Part shown: positions 54,258 through 63,909 of the stretch, piece by piece
Numbering within the stretch: position 1 is the stretch's first letter
Layout of the letters: each line of letters starts with the position of its first letter
DNA from: an uncultured Alistipes sp.
GTDB taxonomy: Bacteria; Bacteroidota; Bacteroidia; Bacteroidales; Rikenellaceae
Direction of reading: 5' to 3'
Length of the DNA: 64,000 nucleotides
Assembly: GCA_944323075.1 (NCBI GenBank)
Contig: CALURC010000013.1
Coordinates: 107,461-171,460, forward strand
Notes under the pieces: generated by a model
Seen by the model: the letters and a program-made list of their open reading frames with translations, nothing else
The model's database searches: none
Told to the model about the DNA's origin: nothing
Program-made: the position numbers and the translations under genes

Positions 54258-54400
54258 ACGGTTTGAATTCTGAAAAATCAAACAGAAATATACTTTTTGC
54301 ACAAAAGAAGTGTAAAATGTTTGTTTTTATGGGTGATTTTTATTTTTTTTGCAACAATAGGCCGGATCGTTAAAAAATATATAGCGGAATGCCGGCAAAG

Positions 54401-54408
54401 TACGTTTG
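54401..54408 (+). promoter_or_regulatory. -7 element for the ACT-like gene
   Basis: TACGTTTG, 81 bases before the ATG at 54490, facing away from the lysC promoter. Confidence 0.5.
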
Positions 54409-54489
54409 TCTCGATGTGCGTGAGCTGAATGAGGGGGGTGTGAAAGACAAGGGTACAGACGATTTTGTCGAACCGAAAAACCATCGCAT

Positions 54490-55158
54490 ATGTTGACGAT
54501 TCCGAACGCCGTAGAAGAAGTGATCAAGAAAAAGCCGTTTTTGGAGGGAGCCCTTGTTGAAGGGTTGGTCAATCTCTCCGCATTGGCCCGCCAGCTAAAA
54601 CCAGATATCGAGAAAAAGGTAGGTCGTCCGGTCAATGACAGTGCAGTGATTATGGCGCTCAACCGGCTGGTCCCACGTTTGGAGCTGATGTCGGCTATGA
54701 AGTTCAAAAAAGTAGTCGAAAATATCGGCGATATCATTGTGCGTTCGAATCTGGCCGACTATGCTTTCGTTAATTCACCAACCCTTTTTGCCAAACAGGC
54801 ACGTTTGCTGGAGCGTATCAGTACGATGAAAGATGTGTTCTGTACCTTTTCACAGGGGATCTATGAAACGACTTTTGTGGTGAGCAATTCGATAGTCGGA
54901 CTCGTTGATGAGATTTTTACGCAGGAAAGCCGGATTGCGAAAACCGAGAATCTGTCTTCGATCACCGTAAAACTTCCGGCCGAGAATACGGTATGCCCGG
55001 GTGTATACTATTATATCTTTAAGGAGTTGGCTTGGGATAACATCAATATTGCAGAGGTGATCAGTACTACTAACGAATTTACGGTGGTGATTGGCGATGC
55101 TGATATTCATCGGGCCTTTACGATTCTGATGGAGGCGAAACGCCAAGCAACTCTTTAG
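54490..55158 (+). CDS. ACT-like regulatory protein divergent from lysC
   Basis: A 222-residue cytoplasmic protein. The N-terminal part (residues 1-75) is helical and reads like a small DNA- or protein-binding domain (GALVEGLVNLSALARQL, NDSAVIMALNRLV). The second half has the pattern of two ACT-type units (SSITVKLPAENTVCPGVYYYIFKELAWDNINIAEVIST, then TNEFTVVIGDADIHRAFTIL), similar to the C-terminal part of aspartate kinases. No kinase domain is present. Lying head-to-head with lysC-lysA, it may sense an amino acid and regulate that operon or a transporter. I know no assigned function. Confidence 0.65.
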   Translation: MLTIPNAVEEVIKKKPFLEGALVEGLVNLSALARQLKPDIEKKVGRPVNDSAVIMALNRLVPRLELMSAMKFKKVVENIGDIIVRSNLADYAFVNSPTLFAKQARLLERISTMKDVFCTFSQGIYETTFVVSNSIVGLVDEIFTQESRIAKTENLSSITVKLPAENTVCPGVYYYIFKELAWDNINIAEVISTTNEFTVVIGDADIHRAFTILMEAKRQATL

Positions 55159-55204
55159 AGTCCGTCTTTCTGACGTGATATCGGTCTTCCGAAAATAAAG
55201 TAAA

Positions 55205-55975
55205 GTGAAACGGATCGTCATATTATTGAGTGCGGTCATAGTTTGTGTGTCGTTGCAGGCGCAGCGGACGAAAGTGCCCCGTAGATTGATGCGAGACAGT
55301 CTGCCCGTAATGACCGAACGGTGTGCACGAGTGCTCGAGGCTGCTTATATGACCCAACGGTTGATTCGCGTCGATCGGGATTTGGAAGGTTGGGAAGGAT
55401 GTCCTGTCTCTTTATATGAGTATGATACCGGATATGACAGTACGGCTTGCGGTCCGAAGCTTGGTAAGGTCTATCTTTATAATCCCACTCCGGAACGATT
55501 GGCCAAGTGGATAATGAATGCATGCTGGAAGGTGAAGCAAAGTATCGATTACCGGTATACGGAACGGATGCGTAAACAGGTGTTGTATCAATCGGGCGGG
55601 CAGTTTCCCGTGAGCGGGGTGGTGTATGAGGCCATGTATCGGGCGGGAGATTATTATCCCTACCTTTTTAAGGATGGGGTTACGGTTTGGTTGGCTGATA
55701 GCACTTATTTTGCGGCAGACAAGCACCCGACAGAATCGCAATTGGATTTTTACCTGCACATGACAAAAGCGGATTTGAAACCTCATACCGGAAAATATGC
55801 CCGAATCATAAGTACAACGCCTCAACAATATGTGGCAGCGGGAGGCAAAGTACCGGTATTAGACGGTGATGCTGTATCGCAGCGATGGCTGGATATTGTT
55901 CGCAAGATGTACAAAAAGGCAATGAAAAGCGATCGTAATGAGTTGATGGAGATTTGGGCTGAGGCCAGTTTGTAA
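55205..55975 (+). CDS. secreted protein of unknown function
   Basis: A 256-residue protein starting at GTG (55205) with a signal peptide (MKRIVILLSAVIVCVSLQAQ). The mature part has several Trp/Tyr-rich stretches (RDLEGWEGCPVSLYEYDTGYDS, VKQSIDYRYTERMRKQVLYQSGG) and two Cys that could form a disulfide. I recognise no family. The 46-base gap from the ACT-like gene allows a shared transcript, but nothing in the sequence links their roles. Confidence 0.7.
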   Translation: MKRIVILLSAVIVCVSLQAQRTKVPRRLMRDSLPVMTERCARVLEAAYMTQRLIRVDRDLEGWEGCPVSLYEYDTGYDSTACGPKLGKVYLYNPTPERLAKWIMNACWKVKQSIDYRYTERMRKQVLYQSGGQFPVSGVVYEAMYRAGDYYPYLFKDGVTVWLADSTYFAADKHPTESQLDFYLHMTKADLKPHTGKYARIISTTPQQYVAAGGKVPVLDGDAVSQRWLDIVRKMYKKAMKSDRNELMEIWAEASL

Positions 55976-56009
55976 GGTAAAGCTATGTGAGAAAGCCGAG
56001 GCAAAGTTG

Positions 56010-56017
56010 TACCTTTG
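56010..56017 (+). promoter_or_regulatory. -7 element for the HTCS gene
   Basis: TACCTTTG, 46 bases before the ATG at 56064. Confidence 0.6.
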
Positions 56018-56063
56018 TGTAAGGTGTGAAGCACGAATTTTACAGTTTCTCTTTAGATGAGCG

Positions 56064-59000
56064 ATGGTTAAGCATCTGAATAATATTGTTCTGCGGTCTT
56101 TTTGTGCTGTGCTGTCAGCTTTTGTCTGTTTGTCTTGCACAGAATCCCTGTCCGAAAAGTTCCCAAGCAGAAAGATGATGGTGAGTCCCGTACTGTCGAA
56201 CTTGAATATATCTGCTGTTGTTCAGGATTCGTATGGCTATATTTGGATAGGAACAGCACGAGGACTCAATCGTTTCAATGGATATGAATATGTACAATAT
56301 TTTCGACAGCCGGAAGATTCGTGTTCATTGTGGAATGATAACATAACGGCACTGTATGTCGATTCGAAAAATAATTTGTGGGTAGGGGATCGGCAAGGGG
56401 TCAGCCGTTACGACAGGGAAAGAGATGTTCTGATCAGGTACCGCGCTACGTCGGAGATGTTGAATGTGAGAAAATTCGTTGAGGATGCACAAGGAAATCT
56501 GTATGTCGGTACATTCCGAGGGTTAGGTCTGATCGACAAGGAGAAGCAGTGCTTGACTCTTTTGAACGGGACCGTAAACAGTGTGGCGGATTTTACGATC
56601 GATCGGTCGGGAGTATTATGGATTGTACCTGCAGATCGAAACGGAATATGTCGGTTCGACACTGAGACTCGGACGTTGGATGCTGTGCCCGAATTGAATC
56701 GTTATAAATGTCGTACAGTTGTCGATATGGCAGATGGACGGATGTTTGTTTGTGCGGATCAAGGTATATTGGTTTATGATCCTGTCAATAACAGAGTTGC
56801 GGCTTTGGCGGCAGCAGAGATAGGTGTAGATGGACTGCCGGATGATATTCAGCAAGTGTTTAAAACGGGAGAAGAGCGTTTGGTCTGTTTCATGACAGAG
56901 TCACGGAAATTATTCGTTTGGAAAGGAGATGATCGTGTCGTTGAGATCCCGGAATCGGAATATGGAACGCCTGAGGATATTAACTGTATCTATGCAGACA
57001 AAGAGGGGAATCTGTGGATAGGAACGTTTGATGACGGATGCAAGTTGGTCATAAAGAATAAATTTCCGTTTTGTACAGATCTGGTATTGTCCGAACAGTT
57101 GCACGGTCGTTTTATTACCCGTGTTACTTCACAGGGAGAAGATACGTTGTGGGTGGGGACGCGTTATGACGATTTTTACATGTATGATAAGAGAAATCGG
57201 ACATTCCGTTCGTATAAACTCAATTCGTATTTTCCGCAGGTCGAGAAGAAGGTGACGAGAATTATGTATTACGATTCGAAGCATCGTCTGTGGATTGGTA
57301 CGGAAAATCGATTGAAGTGCTTTCGTGCAGGCCGTGATGGACTGCAGCAAATCGAGGAGTTCACAACGGACGGATTGCTTCATAGAATATATGAAGATTC
57401 AAGCGGTAATATATGGATCTCATCAAATGGTCTTTATCGATTGGATGCAGGGGAATGTCACGCTTCGTTACGTAAGATGTTTCCGGAAGGAGTACGAAAT
57501 GCCAATGTTACGGATATAGCGGAACTACCTTCGGGAGATATGATTTTTTCTGTTTTTTCGGAAGGATTGTATGTGTTGCATCGTGGAAGTGAATTTCCAC
57601 AGCGTTTAGCAGTCGGGGAGCCCTCGGCAAAATCGGCTTTGACTTACGTGGGAACATTGTATGTCGATACGTTCGGTAATTTATGGGTAGGGACCTATGG
57701 AAGCGGGTTGCTGAGATATGATCAAAAGAATGATTTCTGGCGGCTTTATGATGTATCCGATGGACTTCCGAGTAATGATGTCGTTGCGATCAGCGATGAC
57801 GGCCGGGGTGATCTTTGGTTCGGCACGGCATACGGGATTTGTCGGATGAACATCGAGAGCGGAGTCTGCAGCAATTATTTCGAAACGGATGGGACACTCA
57901 ATAACCAATATCACGAACGAGGCGAACATAAGGATAGTAGAGGGAATATGTATTTTGGAGGAAATTATGGATTGACTTTTTTCAATCCGGCGGATTTTGT
58001 CGATAATACATTCAATGTCCCGAGGTGCATAGTTGAGAATGTAGAGGTTCGAGATGGATCGGTCAACAGTTCGACTGACCGTTCTCCATTAAAGATTCCG
58101 GTTACCGATGTCTCACGAATCACCTTGTCTTATAAGGATAATCCGGTGAGTTTCGAATTTGCAGGAATCGACTATCAGGCTCCGAATAAACTGAAGTATA
58201 TCTATCGTTTGAGAGGATTCGATACGGAGTGGAGTCTGCCGGATGGGTCGAGGCGGGCCAATTACTCGAATCTTCCGGCCGGATCCTATCTCTTTGAGGT
58301 AAAGACTGTCGGGGTGAATCAGCAGGAGAGTCCGATTTCGTCGACTTTGGCTGTGCGAGTAATGCCTGCACCGTGGTATTCGTGGTGGGCCATATTGCTT
58401 TACGTGTTGTCGGGGGGAGTTGTCCTGTTTTTGATAATCCGGTTGTTGTGGAATAATCGGATGAACCGCATCCGACTGAAAATCGCGGAGGAGAATCTCG
58501 CAAAGGATGCAGAGATGCATGACATGAAGATTCGGTTCTTTATGAATATCTCGCACGAGCTAAAGACTCCGCTGTCGCTGATTTACGGACCGCTTCAGCG
58601 GGTGTTACAAGTACGGAGGGTGCCGGAAGAGGCGCAACGTTATCTCTCTTTGATTCACGTCAATGTGGATCGGTTGATGCGATTGACGAACCAGTTGCTG
58701 GATTTCAGTAAATTGGATCGTGATACGTTTACTTTACGGATGGAGCGGTTGGATTTTCCTCTTTTGATCGGACGTGTTGTCGGTTTATTTGAGGACTATG
58801 CCCGCCAGAAACGGATCGAATTAGGTTACACGACGGAATTTCAGTCTTTATGGATGGATGCCGATGCAGATAAGGTTGAAAAAATATTTTCCAATTTGTT
58901 GTCCAATGCGATGAAATACACTCCCGCGGGGGGAACGGTTAAGGTTCGGTTGGATCGGCAAATGCCGGAAAGCGATAGCGGATTACAACGGGATGTGCGG

Positions 59001-60098
59001 TATGTTCATGTTGCAGTGCAAGATAACGGGATCGGAGTAAAAGAGGCTGAGTTGCCTTATATTTTCGACCGGTTCAAACGTTTTTCGACATCTTCGGCGG
59101 GCGGGAACGGTATAGGATTACACTATACGAAACGTTTGGTGGAGGAGCATAAAGGTTATATTTCGGCAGAGCTCAATGCAGATAGAGGAATGACACTCCA
59201 TGTCTATTTGCCCATTTTGTCCGATTCCGATTGTAAGATCGAAAGTGTGAACTTTATGACGACAGGAGGGTTGACCGATAACGAAAGAAAAATGGAGGTT
59301 GGTCTGTCGTACGATTTGCCTGTCAGTGATGCAGCAGATCGTCCGACTCTGTTGATTATTGATGATGCACCCGGAGTTCAGCAGTTTTTACAAGAACTTT
59401 TGGGAACTCAATACACTCTGTTGTCTGCATTCGACGGGCAACAGGGATTGGAGATCGCACAGAAAGAGTTGCCGACATTGATTTTATGCGATTGCCTGAT
59501 GCCGTTGATGGATGGTTATGAGGTTTGTCGGAGAATAAAGACACTGCCGGTCACATGTCATATTCCGGTGATTTTACTTACGGCCAAGAGTGCGGTCGAG
59601 GATCAGATCAAAGGTGTACAGGAAGGTGCAGATGTATACATACCCAAACCGTTTCATCCGGATTATTTGCTGTCGGTGATACGCACGACGATTCTCAATC
59701 GCCGGAAAATTCAGAAGAACATTGCGGATCATCCGCAAGATTTGACTCTTTTAAACAAGCAGGATCAGCAATTTATCGAGCGGCTTCATACGTTGATGGA
59801 AAAGGGCATGAGCAATCCGGAACTCAATATCAATGTGTTGGCCACGGAGTTGAATTTCAGCAGGACTACCTTTTATCGAAAGGTTAAGGCGTTGACAGGA
59901 ATGGCTCCCAACGATTATCTCAAGCACTATCGGTTGCAGCGGGCGGCGGAGTTGATTCTCTCCGGAGAATATTCCATTTCAGAAGTTGCCGATATGGCCG
60001 GTTTCTGTACGCACTCCTATTTTTCGGCGATGTTCAAAAAAGAGTTCGGCGTGCTGCCTCGTGAATATCAGACGGTACAGACGAAACGTACCATATAG
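56064..60098 (+). CDS. hybrid two-component system sensor/regulator (HTCS)
   Basis: A one-protein glycan sensor and transcription factor. An N-terminal signal or anchor with VCLSC is followed by many Reg_prop propeller repeats (DSYGYIWIGTARGLNRFNG, DSKNNLWVGDRQGVSRYDR and others, to about residue 670) and a Y_Y_Y domain. Next come a membrane helix (YSWWAILLYVLSGGVVLFLI), histidine kinase (His831 in MNISHELKTPL), the HATPase (DNGIGVKEAELPYIFDRF), a receiver domain with Asp1143 in LILCDCLMPLMDGYE, and a C-terminal AraC helix-turn-helix (FSRTTFYRKVKALTG). The length of 1344 is typical. HTCS genes normally sit beside the glycan locus they control; here the neighbours are a sulfatase and its maturase, which suggests a sulfated glycan as signal. 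No SusC/D is nearby. Confidence 0.95.
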   Translation: MVKHLNNIVLRSFCAVLSAFVCLSCTESLSEKFPSRKMMVSPVLSNLNISAVVQDSYGYIWIGTARGLNRFNGYEYVQYFRQPEDSCSLWNDNITALYVDSKNNLWVGDRQGVSRYDRERDVLIRYRATSEMLNVRKFVEDAQGNLYVGTFRGLGLIDKEKQCLTLLNGTVNSVADFTIDRSGVLWIVPADRNGICRFDTETRTLDAVPELNRYKCRTVVDMADGRMFVCADQGILVYDPVNNRVAALAAAEIGVDGLPDDIQQVFKTGEERLVCFMTESRKLFVWKGDDRVVEIPESEYGTPEDINCIYADKEGNLWIGTFDDGCKLVIKNKFPFCTDLVLSEQLHGRFITRVTSQGEDTLWVGTRYDDFYMYDKRNRTFRSYKLNSYFPQVEKKVTRIMYYDSKHRLWIGTENRLKCFRAGRDGLQQIEEFTTDGLLHRIYEDSSGNIWISSNGLYRLDAGECHASLRKMFPEGVRNANVTDIAELPSGDMIFSVFSEGLYVLHRGSEFPQRLAVGEPSAKSALTYVGTLYVDTFGNLWVGTYGSGLLRYDQKNDFWRLYDVSDGLPSNDVVAISDDGRGDLWFGTAYGICRMNIESGVCSNYFETDGTLNNQYHERGEHKDSRGNMYFGGNYGLTFFNPADFVDNTFNVPRCIVENVEVRDGSVNSSTDRSPLKIPVTDVSRITLSYKDNPVSFEFAGIDYQAPNKLKYIYRLRGFDTEWSLPDGSRRANYSNLPAGSYLFEVKTVGVNQQESPISSTLAVRVMPAPWYSWWAILLYVLSGGVVLFLIIRLLWNNRMNRIRLKIAEENLAKDAEMHDMKIRFFMNISHELKTPLSLIYGPLQRVLQVRRVPEEAQRYLSLIHVNVDRLMRLTNQLLDFSKLDRDTFTLRMERLDFPLLIGRVVGLFEDYARQKRIELGYTTEFQSLWMDADADKVEKIFSNLLSNAMKYTPAGGTVKVRLDRQMPESDSGLQRDVRYVHVAVQDNGIGVKEAELPYIFDRFKRFSTSSAGGNGIGLHYTKRLVEEHKGYISAELNADRGMTLHVYLPILSDSDCKIESVNFMTTGGLTDNERKMEVGLSYDLPVSDAADRPTLLIIDDAPGVQQFLQELLGTQYTLLSAFDGQQGLEIAQKELPTLILCDCLMPLMDGYEVCRRIKTLPVTCHIPVILLTAKSAVEDQIKGVQEGADVYIPKPFHPDYLLSVIRTTILNRRKIQKNIADHPQDLTLLNKQDQQFIERLHTLMEKGMSNPELNINVLATELNFSRTTFYRKVKALTGMAPNDYLKHYRLQRAAELILSGEYSISEVADMAGFCTHSYFSAMFKKEFGVLPREYQTVQTKRTI

Positions 60099-60247
60099 AT
60101 ATATGCCTAAAGAAATTTCATGAAACAATATTTCTCATATTGACGGGAAGTTGCGTTTTTTTTATGTGGGGGACGGAGAAAAGGTTTGATGTAATGCTCG
60201 GTTGATATGCGGGAAGCGGAACACCCGGAGCAATGAGGTCCGTCTGT

Positions 60248-61510
60248 TTATTCAAATCCCATTCGCCTGCGGGCCCATGGCATGACTAATGCAGGCGGTT
60301 TTTGTTCACGGAGCAGGTCGGCCATATATTTCATGTAGGGGTCTACATGTTTGAAAAACAGTTTGAATCCTTCGCATAGTGCATTCTTGTTGGGCTCTCC
60401 GTCGGCAGATTGTTCGAAGCGATGTTTGGGACACTCTCCCCGGCAGGCAAAATAGTAGCGGCAGTTAAGACATTCGGACGGCAATGTATTGCGTTTGTCC
60501 ATGCCGAATCGGAATTGCTCTTTTTTTCGGTATAAGGATTTCAGATTGTGTTCCTTAATATTTCCCAAACGGTATTCCGGATAGACAAAGTGGTCGCAGG
60601 AGTAGACGTCTCCGTTGTGTTCGATAACCAAGGCATCGCCGCAAGTGTCTGCAAAAGCGCACAGGGCAGGAGGCACTCCGACCCATTGGGCAAGAGCGAC
60701 ATCGAACATCTGAACGAAGTAGCGTCCGACATCCGTCAGTACCCACTCATCGAAAATGTCGTTGAGAAATCTGCCGTATCCTTTGGCCGAGACGGACCAT
60801 TCGGCCATAACCGAATCTGGAGTCCCGGGCGGGACAATTAACGGTTTCCCCGTTTTGTCGGAGATGCGGACATATTCGAGAGCCGGCAGAAACTGCATGA
60901 ACGAGCTGCCGATCGATTTAAGGAATCGATAGATCTCGACAGCTTTCCCTTTGCTGGCCCGACTGACGACGCTCATGGTGTTGAACTCGACCCGATATTT
61001 TTTCATCAGTTCGATGGCTTTCATGACCCTTGAGAAGGTGGCTTCATCTGCTTTACTTCTTCTGTACGCATCGTGTACCGATTCAGGACCGTCTATGGAA
61101 ACACCGATCAAAAAGTTATGCTCGGCAAAGAAGTGGCACCACTCTTCGTCGAGCAATATACCGTTTGTCTGTAGTACATTCTCTATTTGTTTTCCGTTGG
61201 CATACTGATGTTGCAGTTCGATAGCTTTTTTGTAAAAATCGAGTCCTGCGATCAAAGGCTCTCCGCCGTGCCAGACAAACATGATCTGCGGAATGTCGTT
61301 CGCTTGGATGTATTGTTTGATAGTTGTCTCTAGCAGTTCATCGTTCATGATGGACTGATGGTTTTCGTATAAAGAGGCTTTATCCAAGTAGTAACAGTAG
61401 CGGCATCCCAGATTGCAGACCGATCCGGCAGGTTTGATCATCGCAGAAAAGGCTGTCGGTCTGTTCGGTTTGAGTGCTTCGTCGAATGTGATGAATTTTT
61501 TGTTTCTCAT
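60248..61510 (-). CDS. anaerobic sulfatase-maturating enzyme (radical SAM)
   Basis: Converts the catalytic Ser (or Cys) of sulfatases to formylglycine without oxygen. The radical SAM cluster motif CNLGCRYC holds Cys32, Cys36 and Cys39. Further Cys motifs in the C-terminal SPASM region (CAFADTCGDALVIEHNGDVYSCDHF, LNCRYYFACRGECPKHR) bind two auxiliary Fe-S clusters. The length of 420 is typical. It is directly next to a Ser-type sulfatase on the same strand (138-base gap), the expected substrate. A possible -7-like TATCTTTA lies upstream near 61531. Confidence 0.95.
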   Translation of the reverse strand: MRNKKFITFDEALKPNRPTAFSAMIKPAGSVCNLGCRYCYYLDKASLYENHQSIMNDELLETTIKQYIQANDIPQIMFVWHGGEPLIAGLDFYKKAIELQHQYANGKQIENVLQTNGILLDEEWCHFFAEHNFLIGVSIDGPESVHDAYRRSKADEATFSRVMKAIELMKKYRVEFNTMSVVSRASKGKAVEIYRFLKSIGSSFMQFLPALEYVRISDKTGKPLIVPPGTPDSVMAEWSVSAKGYGRFLNDIFDEWVLTDVGRYFVQMFDVALAQWVGVPPALCAFADTCGDALVIEHNGDVYSCDHFVYPEYRLGNIKEHNLKSLYRKKEQFRFGMDKRNTLPSECLNCRYYFACRGECPKHRFEQSADGEPNKNALCEGFKLFFKHVDPYMKYMADLLREQKPPALVMPWARRRMGFE

Positions 61511-61648
61511 GTGCGTATAAGCAAAAACTCGATAAAGATACGAAAATAGTACGGTATTGTATAACGGAATGTCGGATGGATTGGAATCGGGCGGTTATAT
61601 GCAAGTACGAAAATTTGAACAATCTTTATCCCATCGGGTTCCGACCGG

Positions 61649-63148
61649 CTAATAGCACGGATAGTTCTCGACCGGGAAACGATTTTGTTTGCCCATGGGG
61701 TTTGCGACCGATGGATCGTAGTTCGGATTGAGAACAGGTATCGTAGCTTGAGTCCGAATCAAATGATCGTCTAACATACGCTCGAGTTGCTGTACGATTT
61801 TCGGATATTTGTCGGCGAGGTTATTCTGTTCCCCGATATCTTCTCTGATTTTGTATAGTTCATAGCTGCACGTACGGTCCGGTCCTTCACCGTATGTGCG
61901 GATCAATTTCCATTTGTCGGTTCTGACAGAGGAAGAAGGAAGATTATTGGTCGCAACTACGTAATGGGGAAAGTGCGTAAAGATGGCTTTGCGTTTCATC
62001 TTGCCTTTGTCTGTCAGCAGTGGCATGATACTCTCTCCGTCCAATTCGATGGTGGGGTCAGGTTGAAGTCCTGCGATCTGCAGCAAAGTCGGGAAAAAGT
62101 CGTAAGTCGAAACGATATGGTCCGATCGGGTTCCGGCTTTGATTGTCCCCGGCCAAGAGATAATGCATGGGACCCGGACGCCCCCTTCATGGATGTTGCC
62201 TTTCCCGGAGCGTAAAGGGTCGTTATTTGTGGGGTAGCCTGAGTCCAGAATGTCGTACTCGTTTCCGCCGTTATCGGAAACAAATACGATCAGTGTGTTG
62301 TCAGCTATGCCTAGCTCATCCAGTTTGTCCATGATTCGGCCGAGGCTGGCATCCATCGATTCGATCATGGCGGCCATGATGGCACAATTCTGTTTCCCTC
62401 GCGGATCGACCTTGTTCTGATATTTCTCCATCAGGGAAAGTTGTCCTTGATATGGGGCATGTACGGCGTAGTGCCACATATTGAGATAGAACAAAGTGTC
62501 TTGATGAGTTTCGATGTATTTTAATGCTTCATCCGTCAGCCTGTCTGTAATGTATTCCTTATCCGGACCGTCTTTGAATCCGGCTATTTTATATGGAGAA
62601 AAATAGCTGGGTGGACCCGGATGGTGCCCTGATGCGATTACTGTGTCGAATCCTTGATGCTGTGGGTAGTAGGGCTCATGTCCCAAATGCCATTTCCCGA
62701 TGTGGCAGGTGGTGTATCCGGCTTCTTTGAGGCGTTCGGCGATTGTGACCTCTTCCGTCGGCATGAATGTGCGAGAAGTGGCTTCGATTACCTTTTTCCA
62801 TGCAGCATCCTGTTTCTTCAGCAGAGGGACATCCGGATTGGGCGGAAGATGTCCGGCAGGAGTAGTCAGGTGGAACCGTTCGGGAGCCCTGCCGGTCATG
62901 ATGCTGGCCCGTGTCGGAGAGGAGAGTGGACTGGCAGAATAGGCGTTTGTGAAAAGCCGGCCTTGTGCGGCCAGCCGTTCCATGTTGGGGGTTTCGTAAT
63001 ATTGGCTGCCGTTCGTAGAGCAATCCATCCATCCCATGTCGTCGACCAAAAAAAAGATGATGTTAGGTTTACCCGTGTTAGGTTGTGCGGCAGATGCTGA
63101 GGTTATCCCTATTCCTGTTGTTAATAGGATTAAAGGTAGATTTTTCAT
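61649..63148 (-). CDS. Ser-type sulfatase (S1 family), exported
   Basis: Removes sulfate esters from a glycan. Signal peptide residues 1-21. The metal site begins NIIFFLVDDMGW (Asp36-Asp37). The modification motif is S76-S-P-T-R80, so the catalytic residue is made from Ser by the adjacent anaerobic maturase. IGKWHLGH and VSDNGGNEYD complete the metal and sulfate site. The length of 499 is normal. The sequence suits the large S1 family, whose subfamily decides the substrate and cannot be read here. A -7 element lies 45 bases upstream of the ATG. Confidence 0.95.
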   Translation of the reverse strand: MKNLPLILLTTGIGITSASAAQPNTGKPNIIFFLVDDMGWMDCSTNGSQYYETPNMERLAAQGRLFTNAYSASPLSSPTRASIMTGRAPERFHLTTPAGHLPPNPDVPLLKKQDAAWKKVIEATSRTFMPTEEVTIAERLKEAGYTTCHIGKWHLGHEPYYPQHQGFDTVIASGHHPGPPSYFSPYKIAGFKDGPDKEYITDRLTDEALKYIETHQDTLFYLNMWHYAVHAPYQGQLSLMEKYQNKVDPRGKQNCAIMAAMIESMDASLGRIMDKLDELGIADNTLIVFVSDNGGNEYDILDSGYPTNNDPLRSGKGNIHEGGVRVPCIISWPGTIKAGTRSDHIVSTYDFFPTLLQIAGLQPDPTIELDGESIMPLLTDKGKMKRKAIFTHFPHYVVATNNLPSSSVRTDKWKLIRTYGEGPDRTCSYELYKIREDIGEQNNLADKYPKIVQQLERMLDDHLIRTQATIPVLNPNYDPSVANPMGKQNRFPVENYPCY

Positions 63149-63192
63149 AAGATAATGCGGTTAGTATTTTAAGGTTCCTTGGGAAAGGTATT

Positions 63193-63200
63193 CAAAGGTA
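63193..63200 (-). promoter_or_regulatory. -7 element for the sulfatase-maturase pair
   Basis: Minus strand TACCTTTG, 44 bases before the sulfatase ATG. Confidence 0.6.
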
Positions 63201-63418
63201 TGTGAAATAAAAAAGAAAAAATAGCAAAAACTAGTCGTTGTTTGTTTGATATGTTTCGTTTAGGGGCGTTTGGAGAAAGAGTAGAAATGAAACCATGAAG
63301 GTGGTCTGTATTTGTTATTTTCTGAATAGTTTGTGGCCTTTATTGGATAGAAAAATGTCTAAATTTGTTTGATATAAGGATTGGCTCCTTGTTTTGAGTC
63401 CAATAAAAAAACAGTCAT

Positions 63419-63670
<252 letters not shown>

Positions 63671-63909
63671 TATTTTATGTCTATTGTTCCCGTTTTGTTC
63701 CCACACGGACTTATTCGGCAACTCTTTAAATGGAATTGAATACGCTTAAACATTATTCTCCTTGCAATATATTGAATAGATGGAAAGCGATAAGTATTAG
63801 CCAAGGAATTTCTTACTACTACTGAAAATCAATATTATATACAGTCCAAGAAACAAGCCGGGTACATTAACTCCCGGAAAACAACTTAAAGATGGTGACA
63901 AGGGTTCGA
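63671..63909. other. AT-rich stretch without a supported gene
   Basis: About 240 bases with no open frame of convincing length. On the minus strand a possible 27-codon frame at 63670-63753 has an AAGGAG sequence before its ATG, which is unusual for this genome, but it matches nothing I know. The composition differs from the housekeeping genes to the left, in keeping with inserted DNA. Confidence 0.4.

Noticed and set aside
54184-54489. Lysine riboswitch in front of lysC
   Set aside because: No long conserved multi-helix leader is visible; the region fits two ordinary divergent promoters.
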